Assembly (NCBI GenBank): GCA_900541495.1
Contig: UQKC01000053.1
Span: forward strand, 1-15,728
Direction of reading: 5' to 3'
DNA: 15,728 nt
Origin: an uncultured Ruminococcus sp.
GTDB lineage: Bacteria; Bacillota; Clostridia; Oscillospirales; Ruminococcaceae
Shown: positions 4,919 through 12,924 of the stretch, piece after piece
Numbering within the stretch: the first letter of the stretch is position 1
Layout of the letters: each line of letters opens with the position of its first letter
Notes under the pieces: generated by a model
What the model was told of the DNA's origin: nothing
The model's input: only the letters and a program-made list of their open reading frames with translations
Database searches by the model: none
Translations under genes and position numbers: made by a program

Positions 4919-6793
4919 TCATCTTTTGATCTTTTTGGCGATCTTTTCGTTATACATAAGCTGGTCGGACTTTCGCACCAGTTCTTCAAAGGTGGCATCG
5001 TCCGAGTCGGTGGTATAGATACCTACGCTTGCGGAAACGGTATATGGTTTACCCGACTTCGCATTGAAATCGGAGAGCCAGTTATTTATCTTTACACGAA
5101 TTTCATCGTCCGCGCCGCCTTTTATGACGGCAAACATTTCATCTCCGCCGAAACGAACGCAGATGGAATCTTCGGGGCAGGAATTCATAAGCGCCTGCGC
5201 TACTGCTCTGATAGCTACATCGCCCTCGTCGTGGCCGAATTTATCGTTCAGACCTTTGAGGTCGTCAAGGTCGGCAAGGACGGCGGTCATAGTTGCGCCG
5301 CAGTTTTTCTTGAAATTGGGAAATATCTGCATAAATCCGCTTCGGTTATACAGACCCGTCATTGCATCGTGGCGGTAGGATTCCTCGATATGTTCGAGGA
5401 GGTATCGCTGATATCTTGCGGCTCTGAAACCACTTAGGGCGCTGCACAGAGTCAGCGTTATCTGCAGGGTTTTGGCATAGTTGTATTTATAGAAATCCTT
5501 ATAAAAATAGCAGACATAGCCGAACGGGATACTGCGGAATGCAAGCGAGTTGAAGACGATGGGCGCTTTGATATCACGCACGAAATTTTCAAAGTCGTGA
5601 TAAAGCTCGATAAGCGGAAACTCTGTTATTCTTGTGCGAAGTTCGGTATTCGACTCGCTTTTATAGATAACGTGAGCTGTTTCCGACATAATATCATTTT
5701 GGGTATCTTTCATCGGGTTGAGCGCGGGGTTCATAAAATCATCATCGACAACGCAAGCCATATCGTACATTATCGACTGGTCATCGAGGACTTTTCCGAT
5801 ATCCTCGACCTTGGTACAGCTCTGTATTCTGAGTGAAAAGCGGTTGAGGCGCTTATCGTTCTCCTGATAATTATAGAAGCGCTCATTCATTGAATTTATG
5901 TACTCGCAGACGGAGATGAAGTCGCCCTCGCAGCAGCCGCAGGATTCGGCGAGCAAAAGCTCGGACTCGGTCATATAGTTCTTTTCGATAGTTTTTCCGT
6001 CCAAACTGTCGTAAATTGCGGTAGTTATTTGTTTTGCAAAGCTGCCATAGCTGCAAACGCAGGTGGTTATCTTCGGGTCATTGAATCTGGCTTCGATAAG
6101 GCCGTCAAAGCCTGTAACGATAACGTCCTCGGGGACACGAAAACCCTCTTTTTTCAGCACGAGAGCTGCGGTTATTGCGGTAGAATCGTTAGCGCAGATG
6201 ATCGCTCTCGGGACACGCTTCTCGTTTATAAGTTTTTTAACAGCCGCTTCGGTAGGAACGCTCCAGAAGTCGCCGTAGCTGAGCATACTGTCGTCAAAAC
6301 CGATATTATTTTCGGCAAGGACGTGTTTGAAGCAATCGATCCTTTCGTTGGAGAAGTCGTTATCCTTAATACCTGCGATCATATGCAGGGAGGAAACATT
6401 ATGCTTTTCGATAACGTGGCGAACAATCGATTCAAAGCCTTTTTTATAGTCAAAGCTGAAATTAATGCAGTCGTCGCGCTGTTTTCCGATATAAAAGACC
6501 TGCTTGCCTGCTGCTTTTGTTCTGCCAATGATATCTTCAAGGACGTTTTTGTCTTTTATCCATTCGCCGTGCACGATAACGGCATCGATCATTGAAAAAT
6601 TCATAAGGCGAAAAACGGCTGCTTCGCCTTTTTCCGCTTCCGTACCATAATAGAGGTCTGAAACCGAGCTGAAAACGATGAGTCTTCCGCCGCGTTTGGT
6701 AATTTCATTATTTAACGAGGTTATAAGTTCAACGCAGCTATCGTCATAAATTCGTGATGCACACAAAGCAATAATCTTCATTTCACCCAGCAC
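4919..6793 (-). CDS. LacI-type sensor domain-GGDEF diguanylate cyclase
   Basis: A 624-aa cytoplasmic protein: no signal peptide, membrane helix or HTH. Residues 5-285 are a LacI/periplasmic-binding-protein-like ligand domain (ANDSTAITAALVLKKEGF at 201-218, VPEDVIVTGFDG at 220-231). Residues 290-460 form a linker domain I cannot name, with ESCGCCEG at 283-290 at its edge. Residues 470-624 are GGDEF: DAMTGLYNR (476-484), metal-binding D508 in ADLDDLKGLND, and GGDEM (549-553), an active-type signature with M for F. The RxxD inhibitory site is absent (P540 to S543 at its place), so product inhibition is not expected. The GTG start is chosen for AGGAGG 8 nt upstream; an ATG four codons in is the alternative. 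It has its own promoter after the transporter terminator. Likely makes c-di-GMP in response to a sugar; the ligand is unknown. Confidence 0.88.
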   Translation of the reverse strand: MLGEMKIIALCASRIYDDSCVELITSLNNEITKRGGRLIVFSSVSDLYYGTEAEKGEAAVFRLMNFSMIDAVIVHGEWIKDKNVLEDIIGRTKAAGKQVFYIGKQRDDCINFSFDYKKGFESIVRHVIEKHNVSSLHMIAGIKDNDFSNERIDCFKHVLAENNIGFDDSMLSYGDFWSVPTEAAVKKLINEKRVPRAIICANDSTAITAALVLKKEGFRVPEDVIVTGFDGLIEARFNDPKITTCVCSYGSFAKQITTAIYDSLDGKTIEKNYMTESELLLAESCGCCEGDFISVCEYINSMNERFYNYQENDKRLNRFSLRIQSCTKVEDIGKVLDDQSIMYDMACVVDDDFMNPALNPMKDTQNDIMSETAHVIYKSESNTELRTRITEFPLIELYHDFENFVRDIKAPIVFNSLAFRSIPFGYVCYFYKDFYKYNYAKTLQITLTLCSALSGFRAARYQRYLLEHIEESYRHDAMTGLYNRSGFMQIFPNFKKNCGATMTAVLADLDDLKGLNDKFGHDEGDVAIRAVAQALMNSCPEDSICVRFGGDEMFAVIKGGADDEIRVKINNWLSDFNAKSGKPYTVSASVGIYTTDSDDATFEELVRKSDQLMYNEKIAKKIKR

Positions 6794-6838
6794 GGCACAG
6801 CCCTCCTTTCGAATCTTTTTCAGCCACTTTCAATACAC

Positions 6839-6848
6839 AAAACGTTTT
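6839..6848. promoter_or_regulatory. AAAACGTTTT palindrome in the GGDEF-gene leader
   Basis: A LacI-operator-like palindrome with central CG, 26 bp downstream of the -10 box of the GGDEF gene. It shares AAACGTTT with sites in the LacI-gene leader (11540-11547), at 11781-11788 and at 15623-15630. Confidence 0.5.
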
Positions 6849-6874
6849 TCAATAGTTGGAATCCAGTTAATGAT

Positions 6875-6903
6875 ATTATACCATATTGGTTTGGTTATTT
6901 CAA
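6875..6903 (-). promoter_or_regulatory. Sigma-A promoter of the GGDEF gene
   Basis: On the minus strand: TTGAAA (6903-6898), 17-bp spacer, TATAAT (6880-6875), with TATGG just before the -10. The leader is about 75 nt and carries the AAAACGTTTT palindrome. Confidence 0.75.
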
Positions 6904-6934
6904 TATTTTTGAAAAAATTTTTATACTGAAAACG

Positions 6935-6969
6935 CAAAAAACGGTGCAGAACGAATTCCTCACCGTTTT
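6935..6969 (-). terminator. Intrinsic terminator of the sugar transporter operon
   Basis: Minus strand: AAAACGGTG (6969-6961) pairs with CACCGTTTT (6946-6938) around a 14-nt loop, with the T run extending to 6935. It begins 22 bp after the second permease stop. Confidence 0.8.
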
Positions 6970-6991
6970 GATCTGTTTTGTTGTTTTTCTA

Positions 6992-7879
6992 TTAGCCCTT
7001 AACTGCGCCGAGTGCAACGCCCTTAACAATATACTTGGAAAGGAAGAGGTAAACAATGACAACAGGAATGATCGAAAGAAGGATCATCATATAAACTTCG
7101 CCGAGGTCACCGCTCTGGGAATTGATCTTTGAACGAAGGACTGCCATCATGATAGGAAGTGTCCACTTGTTCGACTTATCAATAACGAGAGCAGGAGTGA
7201 AGTAGTTGTTCCAGGATGCAACAAATGCGAAGATCATCTGTACAGCCATTGCAGGCTTAAGCATTGGAAGTGCAATGGTATTGAATGTTCTGAATTCATT
7301 TGAACCGTCAACACGGGCAGCTTCGATTACTTCGAGAGGAAGTGTGCTTTCGATATTCTGCTTCATATAGAAAAATACAGCAGGAGCGGCAATCGTAGGA
7401 ATGATAAGCGGCCAGTATGTATTTTCGAGGTGAACGTTTTTTACGAGCTGAACAAAACCAACGGCGGAAACCTGAGTCGGGATCATCATTACGATAAGAA
7501 TGAAGTTGAAAGCGAATCCCTTAAGTGCAAAGTCATAAACGTGTACGCCGTAAGCTGTCATAGCAGAGAAATATGTCGTAACTATGCATGAGAGTGCGGC
7601 GATGAAAAAGCTGTTCCACATACCCTGAGGGATCGTGAACAAAGCTGTATCTTCCCATGCCTTGACAAGATTCTTAAAGAAATAGTTATTCGGAACGAGC
7701 GTAAAGCCTGCCTGAAGCTGTGCATGGCTTCTTGTGGAGTTTATGATAAGGAGATATATCGAGAACAACGAAAGAAAAGTTACAAAAATAAGGAAGATAT
7801 AAGCAATAACTCTTGAAATCTTTGTCGTTGTTGTATTGCTCTTGTCGTGACCTACCGGCCGGAAATTAATATTCGACAT
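6992..7879 (-). CDS. CUT1 sugar ABC transporter permease (MalG/AraQ-like)
   Basis: A 295-aa inner-membrane subunit of a carbohydrate importer. The N-terminal helix is about 22-46, followed by the family's large periplasmic loop and further hydrophobic segments. The EAA loop that contacts the ATPase is clear at 186-209 (EAARVDGSNEFRTFNTIALP). The C-terminus (IVKGVALGAVKG) matches the usual MalG-like ending. The ATG overlaps the stop of the first permease by one base (TAATG), so translation is coupled. No ATPase gene is present in the cluster; a shared MsmX/MsmK-type ATPase elsewhere is expected, as in other Firmicute CUT1 systems. Last gene of the operon, followed by a strong terminator. Substrate cannot be read from sequence. 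Confidence 0.93.
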   Translation of the reverse strand: MSNINFRPVGHDKSNTTTTKISRVIAYIFLIFVTFLSLFSIYLLIINSTRSHAQLQAGFTLVPNNYFFKNLVKAWEDTALFTIPQGMWNSFFIAALSCIVTTYFSAMTAYGVHVYDFALKGFAFNFILIVMMIPTQVSAVGFVQLVKNVHLENTYWPLIIPTIAAPAVFFYMKQNIESTLPLEVIEAARVDGSNEFRTFNTIALPMLKPAMAVQMIFAFVASWNNYFTPALVIDKSNKWTLPIMMAVLRSKINSQSGDLGEVYMMILLSIIPVVIVYLFLSKYIVKGVALGAVKG

Positions 7880-8838
7880 TAGAGAACCCCCTTAGTCTTG
7901 CTTTTCTTAGGTTTAGGATCGGAACGTCCGCTTATGATAGAACGGTAAACAGCAAAGCTGAGGATACCTGTGATAATGAATACAAGTACGGAAACAGCAC
8001 CTGCCATACCATAGTTCTTGGTTGTTCCGAGGAATCTGTTAAGGTACATAACAAGAGTCATTGTACTTCTGTTGGGATTACCAAGGCCGCTTGTGATGAC
8101 CTGAGGTACATCATACATCTGGAAACCACCGATGAGAGATGTGATGACAACATACACAAGGATCGGGGAAAGAAGCGGAAGTGTGATCCTGCGGAATACC
8201 TGACCCGATGTTGCGCCGTCGATAGCAGCAGCTTCGAGCAAGCTCTGATCGATACCCATGATACCTGCCATAAGCATGATAGTTGTATTACCAAACCACA
8301 TCAGGAAGTTGATAAATGCGATTATTCCTCGTGAAGTGCCGACATTATTGAAGAAGTCAACGACCTTATCGGCGTTTCCGCCCGAAATAATCTGGTTTAT
8401 CGGTCCTACATTAGAGAACAATGTGAAGAACAGCATTGCAAATGCAGCAGCCATGATAAGGTTAGGAAGATAGATTACTGTTTTAAAGAACGTCTGTCCC
8501 TTGATATTAAGGCTTGTACTTGTAAAGATAACAGCAAGGAGAAGTGAGAAAATGAGCTGCGGGATAGCACCCACGATCCACATTATCATTGTGTTAGCTG
8601 TATAAGTCAGAATATCAATATTACCCTTTGAATCAGCTGTAAACAGTTTTTTGAAATTATCAAGACCAACAAAATTAGGACCTACCTGTGAGAAAGAACC
8701 TGCATCAAAATAATTCTCAAAAAGGCTGTTATAAAATGTTGAAAGCAACGGGTAGAAAGTACATACAAGGAATACTATGAAGAAAGGTGCGATAAAGATA
8801 TAGCCCCATTTTGCATAGCTGATTGATTTACGTTTCAT
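7879..8838 (-). CDS. CUT1 sugar ABC transporter permease (MalF/LplB-like)
   Basis: A 319-aa inner-membrane subunit that pairs with the MalG-like permease. It shows an N-terminal membrane helix (about 11-34), the extracytoplasmic segment, then further membrane helices, with the EAA loop at 202-225 (EAAAIDGATSGQVFRRITLP). The C-terminal tail is basic (SGRSDPKPKKSKTKG). An upstream in-frame ATG at 8856 exists, but the ATG at 8838 is preferred: AGAGG stands 7 nt before it, while the first ATG has no SD. It is separated from the binding-protein gene by 95 bp holding a strong hairpin that should lower permease expression relative to the binding protein. Confidence 0.92.
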   Translation of the reverse strand: MKRKSISYAKWGYIFIAPFFIVFLVCTFYPLLSTFYNSLFENYFDAGSFSQVGPNFVGLDNFKKLFTADSKGNIDILTYTANTMIMWIVGAIPQLIFSLLLAVIFTSTSLNIKGQTFFKTVIYLPNLIMAAAFAMLFFTLFSNVGPINQIISGGNADKVVDFFNNVGTSRGIIAFINFLMWFGNTTIMLMAGIMGIDQSLLEAAAIDGATSGQVFRRITLPLLSPILVYVVITSLIGGFQMYDVPQVITSGLGNPNRSTMTLVMYLNRFLGTTKNYGMAGAVSVLVFIITGILSFAVYRSIISGRSDPKPKKSKTKGVL

Positions 8839-8873
8839 TCTTCGACCTCTTCTCATACCTGGTTTTTGATATG

Positions 8874-8903
8874 AAAAGGGGCAAGGCGGAATAGCCCTGC
8901 CCC
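8874..8903 (-). terminator. Intercistronic hairpin/attenuator between binding protein and permeases
   Basis: On the minus strand a 10-bp stem with one G-U pair (8903-8894 with 8887-8878, GGGGCAGGGC / GCCTTGCCCC), 6-nt loop, then TTTT. It begins 30 bp after the binding-protein stop. Partial termination or 3' protection here would give the excess of binding protein over permease usual in such operons. Confidence 0.75.
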
Positions 8904-8933
8904 AATTTCACAATTTAGGTTTTAATTATTACC

Positions 8934-10412
8934 TTATTCAGCAGCGAATCCGGAGCAATCGTGAGTAACGGAAGGACACTTTTCATCGAGTACCTTATCA
9001 ACGTTAGCCCAAGCTTCAGCTTCTGTGATCTTGCCTGTGAAGTAGTCAAGGAAACATGCAGGAACATCTTCGTTGAATACCTGACCATAAGGTGTGGAAC
9101 GGAACTTGATGTTCTTTGCAAGTTCAGAGAAGATAGCAACATCGTTCTGACCGCCGAGGAAATCATTGCCATAGTTAGGATCTTCAGCAAACTTCTGGTT
9201 TACAGCTGTGTTGTTGGAGAACTGGTTCTCGTTTTCAACAAGCTTTGTGCAGATGTCTTCGTTAGCTGTGAATGCGTTCATAACGTCTGCAACCATTTCA
9301 GGGTTATCTGTGCCTGTTGCTGCGAGGAGCCATGTACCGCCCCAGAAGTGAGCAGCAGGTCCTTCAATGATAGCCCAGTCGCCAGGACAGCCCTTATCAG
9401 GATCCTGAGCATTGCCCATGGAGAAGTTGTAGTACCAAGCAGGTCCAAAGTAGCACATTGCCTTACCTTCTTTGAACATTTCGTTGGTGTTTTCATCAGA
9501 CCAAATACCGCCTGTTGTTGTGTAGCCGTTGTCAACGTAGTTCTTAGCCTGCTTGATCCAAGCCTTAACCTGATCGTCAACCTGGAAGTTGCCGTCTGCA
9601 TCAACCCAGTCAGTTGTGATGTTGTTAGCGAAAGGTCTGTATGTTTCAGCATAGGAACCTGTCATGAGGTAGCCTGCTTCCTTAGCCTTAGCAGCAACTT
9701 CATCGAACTTAGTCCAGTCAGAAAGCTGTTCCTGAACTTCAGCAGGATCGGAAGTACCGAGAACTGCTTCTGCGATAGATCTTCTGTAGATAAGAGCAGA
9801 AGGACAGCACTGGAAGGAAACACCCTTGAGAGTACCATCGCTGCCGGAAGCAGCAGATACAGTGTAATCATACTCTGTATCGAGAGGCTTAACGCCGATA
9901 GATGTAACATCCATTGTTACAGCAGCGTTTGTGTACTTAGCAATGTAGTCAGCTTCTGCAAGGAACATATCGATCTTGTCATCAGCTGCAGCTGCGTCCT
10001 GACCGCTGAGAGCTTCATCGAGCTTCTGCTGGTAAACGCCGCCGTCGGAAGGATTGATTACCCAGTTAACTGTTACGCCCTCAGGAACTGTGTAGTACTT
10101 CTCGAAGAAGCCCTTGAATTCTTCGTTCCAAGCGTAGATGTTGAATACCTTTCCTTCTGTGTCGGAAAGTGTGATGCCTGTGCCAGCCTTGGAAACATCA
10201 GCTGTTGCAGCGTCAGTTGTTGCAGCGTCATCGCTTGCAGCAGCGTCACCGTTATCAGCAGCAGCGTCACCGTTATCAGCAGCAGCGTCAGCAGCAGCGG
10301 ATGTTGTTGCAGCATCATCGGTTGTTGTTGTTTTGTCTCCACAGCCTGCGAGCATAGTTCCAGCTAATGCCAATGCAGAAAGGAGAGCAAGATTTCTCTT
10401 AAAATTCTTCAT
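8934..10412 (-). CDS. Sugar-binding lipoprotein of a CUT1 ABC transporter
   Basis: A 492-aa extracellular solute-binding protein, family 1 type. It has a lipoprotein signal (basic MKNFKRN, hydrophobic core, lipobox LAGC with C24) and should be anchored to the outer face of the membrane. Residues 28-75 are a low-complexity Ala/Asp/Thr linker containing a duplicated AAADNGD unit (21-bp tandem repeat at 10240-10281). The mature domain begins near KVFNIYAWNEEF and runs to the C-terminus; FGPAWYYNFSMGN and GGTWLLAATGT are the kinds of segments that form the sugar pocket in this family. An AAGGAGG SD lies 8 nt before the ATG. It follows the LacI gene by 53 bp with no separate clear promoter, so co-transcription with the regulator is likely. 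Ligand unknown; oligosaccharide is a reasonable guess. Confidence 0.93.
   Translation of the reverse strand: MKNFKRNLALLSALALAGTMLAGCGDKTTTTDDAATTSAAADAAADNGDAAADNGDAAASDDAATTDAATADVSKAGTGITLSDTEGKVFNIYAWNEEFKGFFEKYYTVPEGVTVNWVINPSDGGVYQQKLDEALSGQDAAAADDKIDMFLAEADYIAKYTNAAVTMDVTSIGVKPLDTEYDYTVSAASGSDGTLKGVSFQCCPSALIYRRSIAEAVLGTSDPAEVQEQLSDWTKFDEVAAKAKEAGYLMTGSYAETYRPFANNITTDWVDADGNFQVDDQVKAWIKQAKNYVDNGYTTTGGIWSDENTNEMFKEGKAMCYFGPAWYYNFSMGNAQDPDKGCPGDWAIIEGPAAHFWGGTWLLAATGTDNPEMVADVMNAFTANEDICTKLVENENQFSNNTAVNQKFAEDPNYGNDFLGGQNDVAIFSELAKNIKFRSTPYGQVFNEDVPACFLDYFTGKITEAEAWANVDKVLDEKCPSVTHDCSGFAAE
10240..10281. repeat. 21-bp tandem duplication in the binding-protein linker
   Basis: Two exact copies of a 21-bp unit (10240-10260 and 10261-10281), in frame, encoding the repeated AAADNGD. 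It changes only the length of the flexible linker, so it may vary between strains. Confidence 0.85.
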
Positions 10413-10434
10413 TTGATTTTCCTCCTTAAAGTTA

Positions 10435-10458
10435 TATTATATTTAAAAAAATATAATA
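10435..10458. repeat. All-A/T palindrome between LacI and binding-protein genes
   Basis: TATTATATTT (10435-10444) and AAATATAATA (10449-10458) form a perfect 10-bp stem with a 4-nt loop in the 53-bp gap. It contains TATAAT on the minus strand, but no -35-like box stands 16-18 bp away. It may be a weak hairpin or processing site. Confidence 0.45.
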
Positions 10459-10465
10459 GCGTGTG

Positions 10466-11482
10466 TTATTTGGTCAGATCCCTGACCGAGCCGCCTTCAA
10501 GAAGACTGCCTTCGATAACAACGGGTTCGCTGTTTTCCGGGAGCTCCTTGTTTATCAGCGAGATAAGCTGCTCTGCGGCTGCTTTTCCAAGTCCGTCCGT
10601 ATCCTGCTTAAATGTTGTGAGCTTCGGACTGAGGACCTGCGAAAGCGTGATGCCGTCATATCCTGCAACGGAGATATCGTCCGGAACTGAAAGTCCGAGC
10701 TTTTCAAATGCATTCAGCGCGCCTATTGCCGAAAAATCATCGGGTAAAAGTATGCACGTCGGTGGGTCGCTCATTTTCATAAGCTTTTCCACAAGCACTT
10801 CCGTTTTTTGGGGATCACGGTAGCATCCGCCAAGCAAATATTCTTCTCTGATATTTATATTTAAAGCTTCCATTGTCTTGCGGAACGCATCAACTCTCGT
10901 TGAGGTTACGCCCGACTGGTCACCGTAAATATATGCGATTTTTGTATGTCCCATTTTGTGGACATATTTCACAAGACACTCGACGCCTTTGAAGTTATCT
11001 GAGATGACCGCAGGCTTATTTTCTGTTTTTTTATCGAGTGTTACGATCGGTATCAAGCTTTTCAAAAGCTGTGCGACACCCTCATCGCTGTAGTCGTCAA
11101 CATTTGCGACCATAACGCCGTCAACGTTTCTGCTTATGCAGTGCTCATAGACGGTCAACTGATTGAAGCCGATGTTATGGCTTATAAAAGTTATATCATA
11201 ACCCTGTTTTTCCGCCACTCTCTTGAACGCATCAAGAACGGCTGCGAAATAGTTATGTGTAAGACCGCTGTTGGCTCTTTCGTTAAAGAGAACTCCGAGA
11301 TTATATGTACGATTGGTTTTTAACGCTCTTGCCTGATAATTGGGAAGATACCCCATTTTCTTGGCGGTTTCTCTTATATGAGCTTTTGTCGCTTCGCTGA
11401 CATCTCTGTGATTATTCAGCGCCTTGCTGACCGTTGCTATTGACACACCGCATTCTGCAGCGATGTCTTTTATCGAAACCAT
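10466..11482 (-). CDS. LacI-family transcriptional regulator
   Basis: A 338-aa repressor/activator. The N-terminal LacI HTH is clear: MVSIKDIAAECGVSIATVSKALNNHRDVSE (1-30) with the hinge near 45-60. The periplasmic-binding-like effector domain follows (about 61-338), with LPDDFSAIGALNAFEKLGLSVPDDISVAGYDG at 246-277. The frame is open to a TTG at 11533, but the ATG at 11482 is chosen because LacI proteins start right at the HTH; its SD (GGGAG) is spaced loosely, about 12-13 nt. The gene has a consensus promoter and an operator-like site in its leader, so it is probably autoregulated, and it heads the operon with the binding protein and two permeases. The effector is presumably the transported sugar or a derivative. 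Confidence 0.9.
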   Translation of the reverse strand: MVSIKDIAAECGVSIATVSKALNNHRDVSEATKAHIRETAKKMGYLPNYQARALKTNRTYNLGVLFNERANSGLTHNYFAAVLDAFKRVAEKQGYDITFISHNIGFNQLTVYEHCISRNVDGVMVANVDDYSDEGVAQLLKSLIPIVTLDKKTENKPAVISDNFKGVECLVKYVHKMGHTKIAYIYGDQSGVTSTRVDAFRKTMEALNINIREEYLLGGCYRDPQKTEVLVEKLMKMSDPPTCILLPDDFSAIGALNAFEKLGLSVPDDISVAGYDGITLSQVLSPKLTTFKQDTDGLGKAAAEQLISLINKELPENSEPVVIEGSLLEGGSVRDLTK

Positions 11483-11536
11483 GTCGGCAACAACTCTCCC
11501 GTATATGCCTTTCGGCTGAAATCTTCGGAACAAGTC

Positions 11537-11550
11537 TTTAAACGTTTTCG
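11537..11550. promoter_or_regulatory. cre/LacI-type operator in the regulator's leader
   Basis: The 14-mer TTTAAACGTTTTCG matches the LacI/CcpA operator consensus TGWAARCGYTWNCW at 12 of 14 positions, with the palindrome core AAACGTTT. It lies about 20 bp past the -10 box, between promoter and start codon, so binding should block transcription. Confidence 0.65.
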
Positions 11551-11567
11551 TTCCTTGTTCGATTATT

Positions 11568-11596
11568 AATATACAACCTTACGCTCAATATGTCAA
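11568..11596 (-). promoter_or_regulatory. Sigma-A promoter of the LacI-transporter operon
   Basis: On the minus strand: TTGACA (11596-11591), exact 17-bp spacer, TATATT (11573-11568). Followed directly by the operator-like site. Confidence 0.8.
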
Positions 11597-11779
11597 TGGT
11601 TTTTGAGAATTTGGTGAAAAAAATAGTTGTTTTGCACAATATTAGAACATTTTTTTAAGCAGAAATGACAGCAGAAAATGAATTAATTTTGAACATTTGT
11701 CAACTTTTTCGGAAATATCACCGTTAAATTAAACAACCATACTTCACAGCCGGAATATTATTTGTATAAATAGAACAAA

Positions 11780-11789
11780 TAAACGTTTA
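11780..11789. promoter_or_regulatory. TAAACGTTTA palindrome downstream of trpS
   Basis: A perfect 10-bp palindrome with the AAACGTTT core, 10 bp after the trpS stop and about 185 bp upstream of the LacI-operon -35 box. It could be an auxiliary operator for DNA looping with the site at 11537-11550. No strong trpS terminator is visible in this 317-bp gap (11483-11799) apart from a 5-bp TAAGC/GCTTA stem beside it. Confidence 0.4.
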
Positions 11790-11799
11790 AGCCCGCCGC

Positions 11800-12807
11800 T
11801 TATGCTCTGTCAACAAAACCTGCTTTGTGATATGCCTTTGAAACGATCTTTCTTGAAATTTTGAATGCGGCTTCCGCACCCTTTGTATAGCTTTCCTCGA
11901 GGTATTTTTTATCCGCGATGAGCTTGTCGAACTCGGCCTTTACGGGTGCAAGATGGTCTGCGACAGCTTCGCCGACTGCGAGCTTGAAGTCGCCGTAGCC
12001 CTTTCCGTCAAATTCACGCTCGATATCCTCGTTGGACTTGCCCGTAACAACTGAATATATCGTCATAAGGTTGTTTATGCCGTCTTTTCCCTCGGCATAA
12101 CGCACAACTGCATCACTGTCGGTAACAGCACGCTTGAATTTGCGTATGATAGTGTCCTTGTCATCAAGGATATAGATGCAGCCGTTCTGATTTTCGTCCG
12201 ATTTGGACATTTTCTTGGTAGGTTCGGCAAGGGACATAATTTTTGCGCCCTTTGGAGGGATATAGCCGTCGGGAAGCTTGAAAAGCTCGCCGTAACGCTG
12301 GTTGAAGCGCTGTGCAACGTTTCGTGTAAGTTCAAGATGCTGCTTCTGGTCAGCACCTACGGGAACGAGGTCTGCATTGTATGCGAGGATATCGGCTGCC
12401 ATAAGGACAGGATATGTGAAAAGTCCCGAATTTATGTCATCGGGGTGCTTTGCAGACTTGTCCTTGAACTGTGTCATACGGGAAAGCTCGCCGAACTGTG
12501 TGCAGCAGGCAAGAAGCCAGTTGAGCTGTGCGTGTGTGGGGACGTGCGACTGGATAAATGCTACCGAACGGTTCGGGTCAACGCCGCAGGCAAGGATAGC
12601 CGCATAAGCTTCGAGCGTGTTTTTGCGAAGCTTTGCGGGGTCCTGACGTACTGTGATAGCGTGCATATCGGCGATCATATAGAGGCAGTCGTAGTCATTC
12701 TGGAGCTGTGCCCAGTTCTTGATAGCGCCTACATAGTTTCCGAGTGTGAATGCGCCCGAGGGCTGGATACCGCTGAGGATAACTTTTTTCTTTTCGATTT
12801 CAGGCAT
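11800..12807 (-). CDS. trpS: Tryptophanyl-tRNA synthetase
   Basis: Class Ic aminoacyl-tRNA synthetase that charges tRNA-Trp; 335 aa, the normal bacterial length. The HIGH-type motif is PSGAFTLGNY (16-25), the KMSKS loop is exact at 199-203, and the tryptophan/adenylate pocket segments MAADILAY (136-143) and VGADQKQHLE (150-159) are present. An AAGGAAG SD lies 7 nt before the ATG. The upstream gap to the aminotransferase is 117 bp: too short for a full T-box leader, and no T-box sequence is visible. A separate promoter is not obvious, so readthrough from the aminotransferase gene is possible. Confidence 0.97.
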   Translation of the reverse strand: MPEIEKKKVILSGIQPSGAFTLGNYVGAIKNWAQLQNDYDCLYMIADMHAITVRQDPAKLRKNTLEAYAAILACGVDPNRSVAFIQSHVPTHAQLNWLLACCTQFGELSRMTQFKDKSAKHPDDINSGLFTYPVLMAADILAYNADLVPVGADQKQHLELTRNVAQRFNQRYGELFKLPDGYIPPKGAKIMSLAEPTKKMSKSDENQNGCIYILDDKDTIIRKFKRAVTDSDAVVRYAEGKDGINNLMTIYSVVTGKSNEDIEREFDGKGYGDFKLAVGEAVADHLAPVKAEFDKLIADKKYLEESYTKGAEAAFKISRKIVSKAYHKAGFVDRA

Positions 12808-12901
12808 AATAGCACTTCCTTTTTAATTTTTTCATCATTAAAGCAGATCATTTTCAAATCTTGAACAAACTATATTCGTGAATGTATTTTTTTCTAACGC
12901 G

Positions 12902-12918
12902 AACCGCCAACGGCGGCT
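12902..12918 (-). terminator. Weak hairpin after the aminotransferase gene
   Basis: GCCGCC/GGCGGT stem around a 3-nt loop on the minus strand, 6 bp past the stop codon, without a T run. It may act as a 3'-end stabiliser rather than a full terminator. Confidence 0.35.
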
Positions 12919-12924
12919 TCCCCG

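Noticed and set aside
4665..5018. Plus-strand frame of 117 codons in the repeat-like block
   Set aside because: It has a biased, low-complexity composition and overlaps the 3' end of the GGDEF gene on the other strand; the DNA is rich in short hairpins as in non-coding repeats.
8961..10367. Long plus-strand open frame of 468 codons opposite the binding-protein gene
   Set aside because: It is antisense to a clear lipoprotein gene, is Cys/Ser/Val-rich with no family resemblance, and reflects codon bias of the real gene.
10435..10458. Separate promoter for the binding-protein gene using TATAAT in the A/T palindrome
   Set aside because: No -35-like hexamer at 16-18 bp upstream on the minus strand; co-transcription from the LacI promoter is simpler.
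12808..12924. Possible T-box leader upstream of trpS
   Set aside because: Only 117 bp are available, no T-box core sequence is visible, and the only hairpin near 12902-12918 belongs to the end of the aminotransferase gene.
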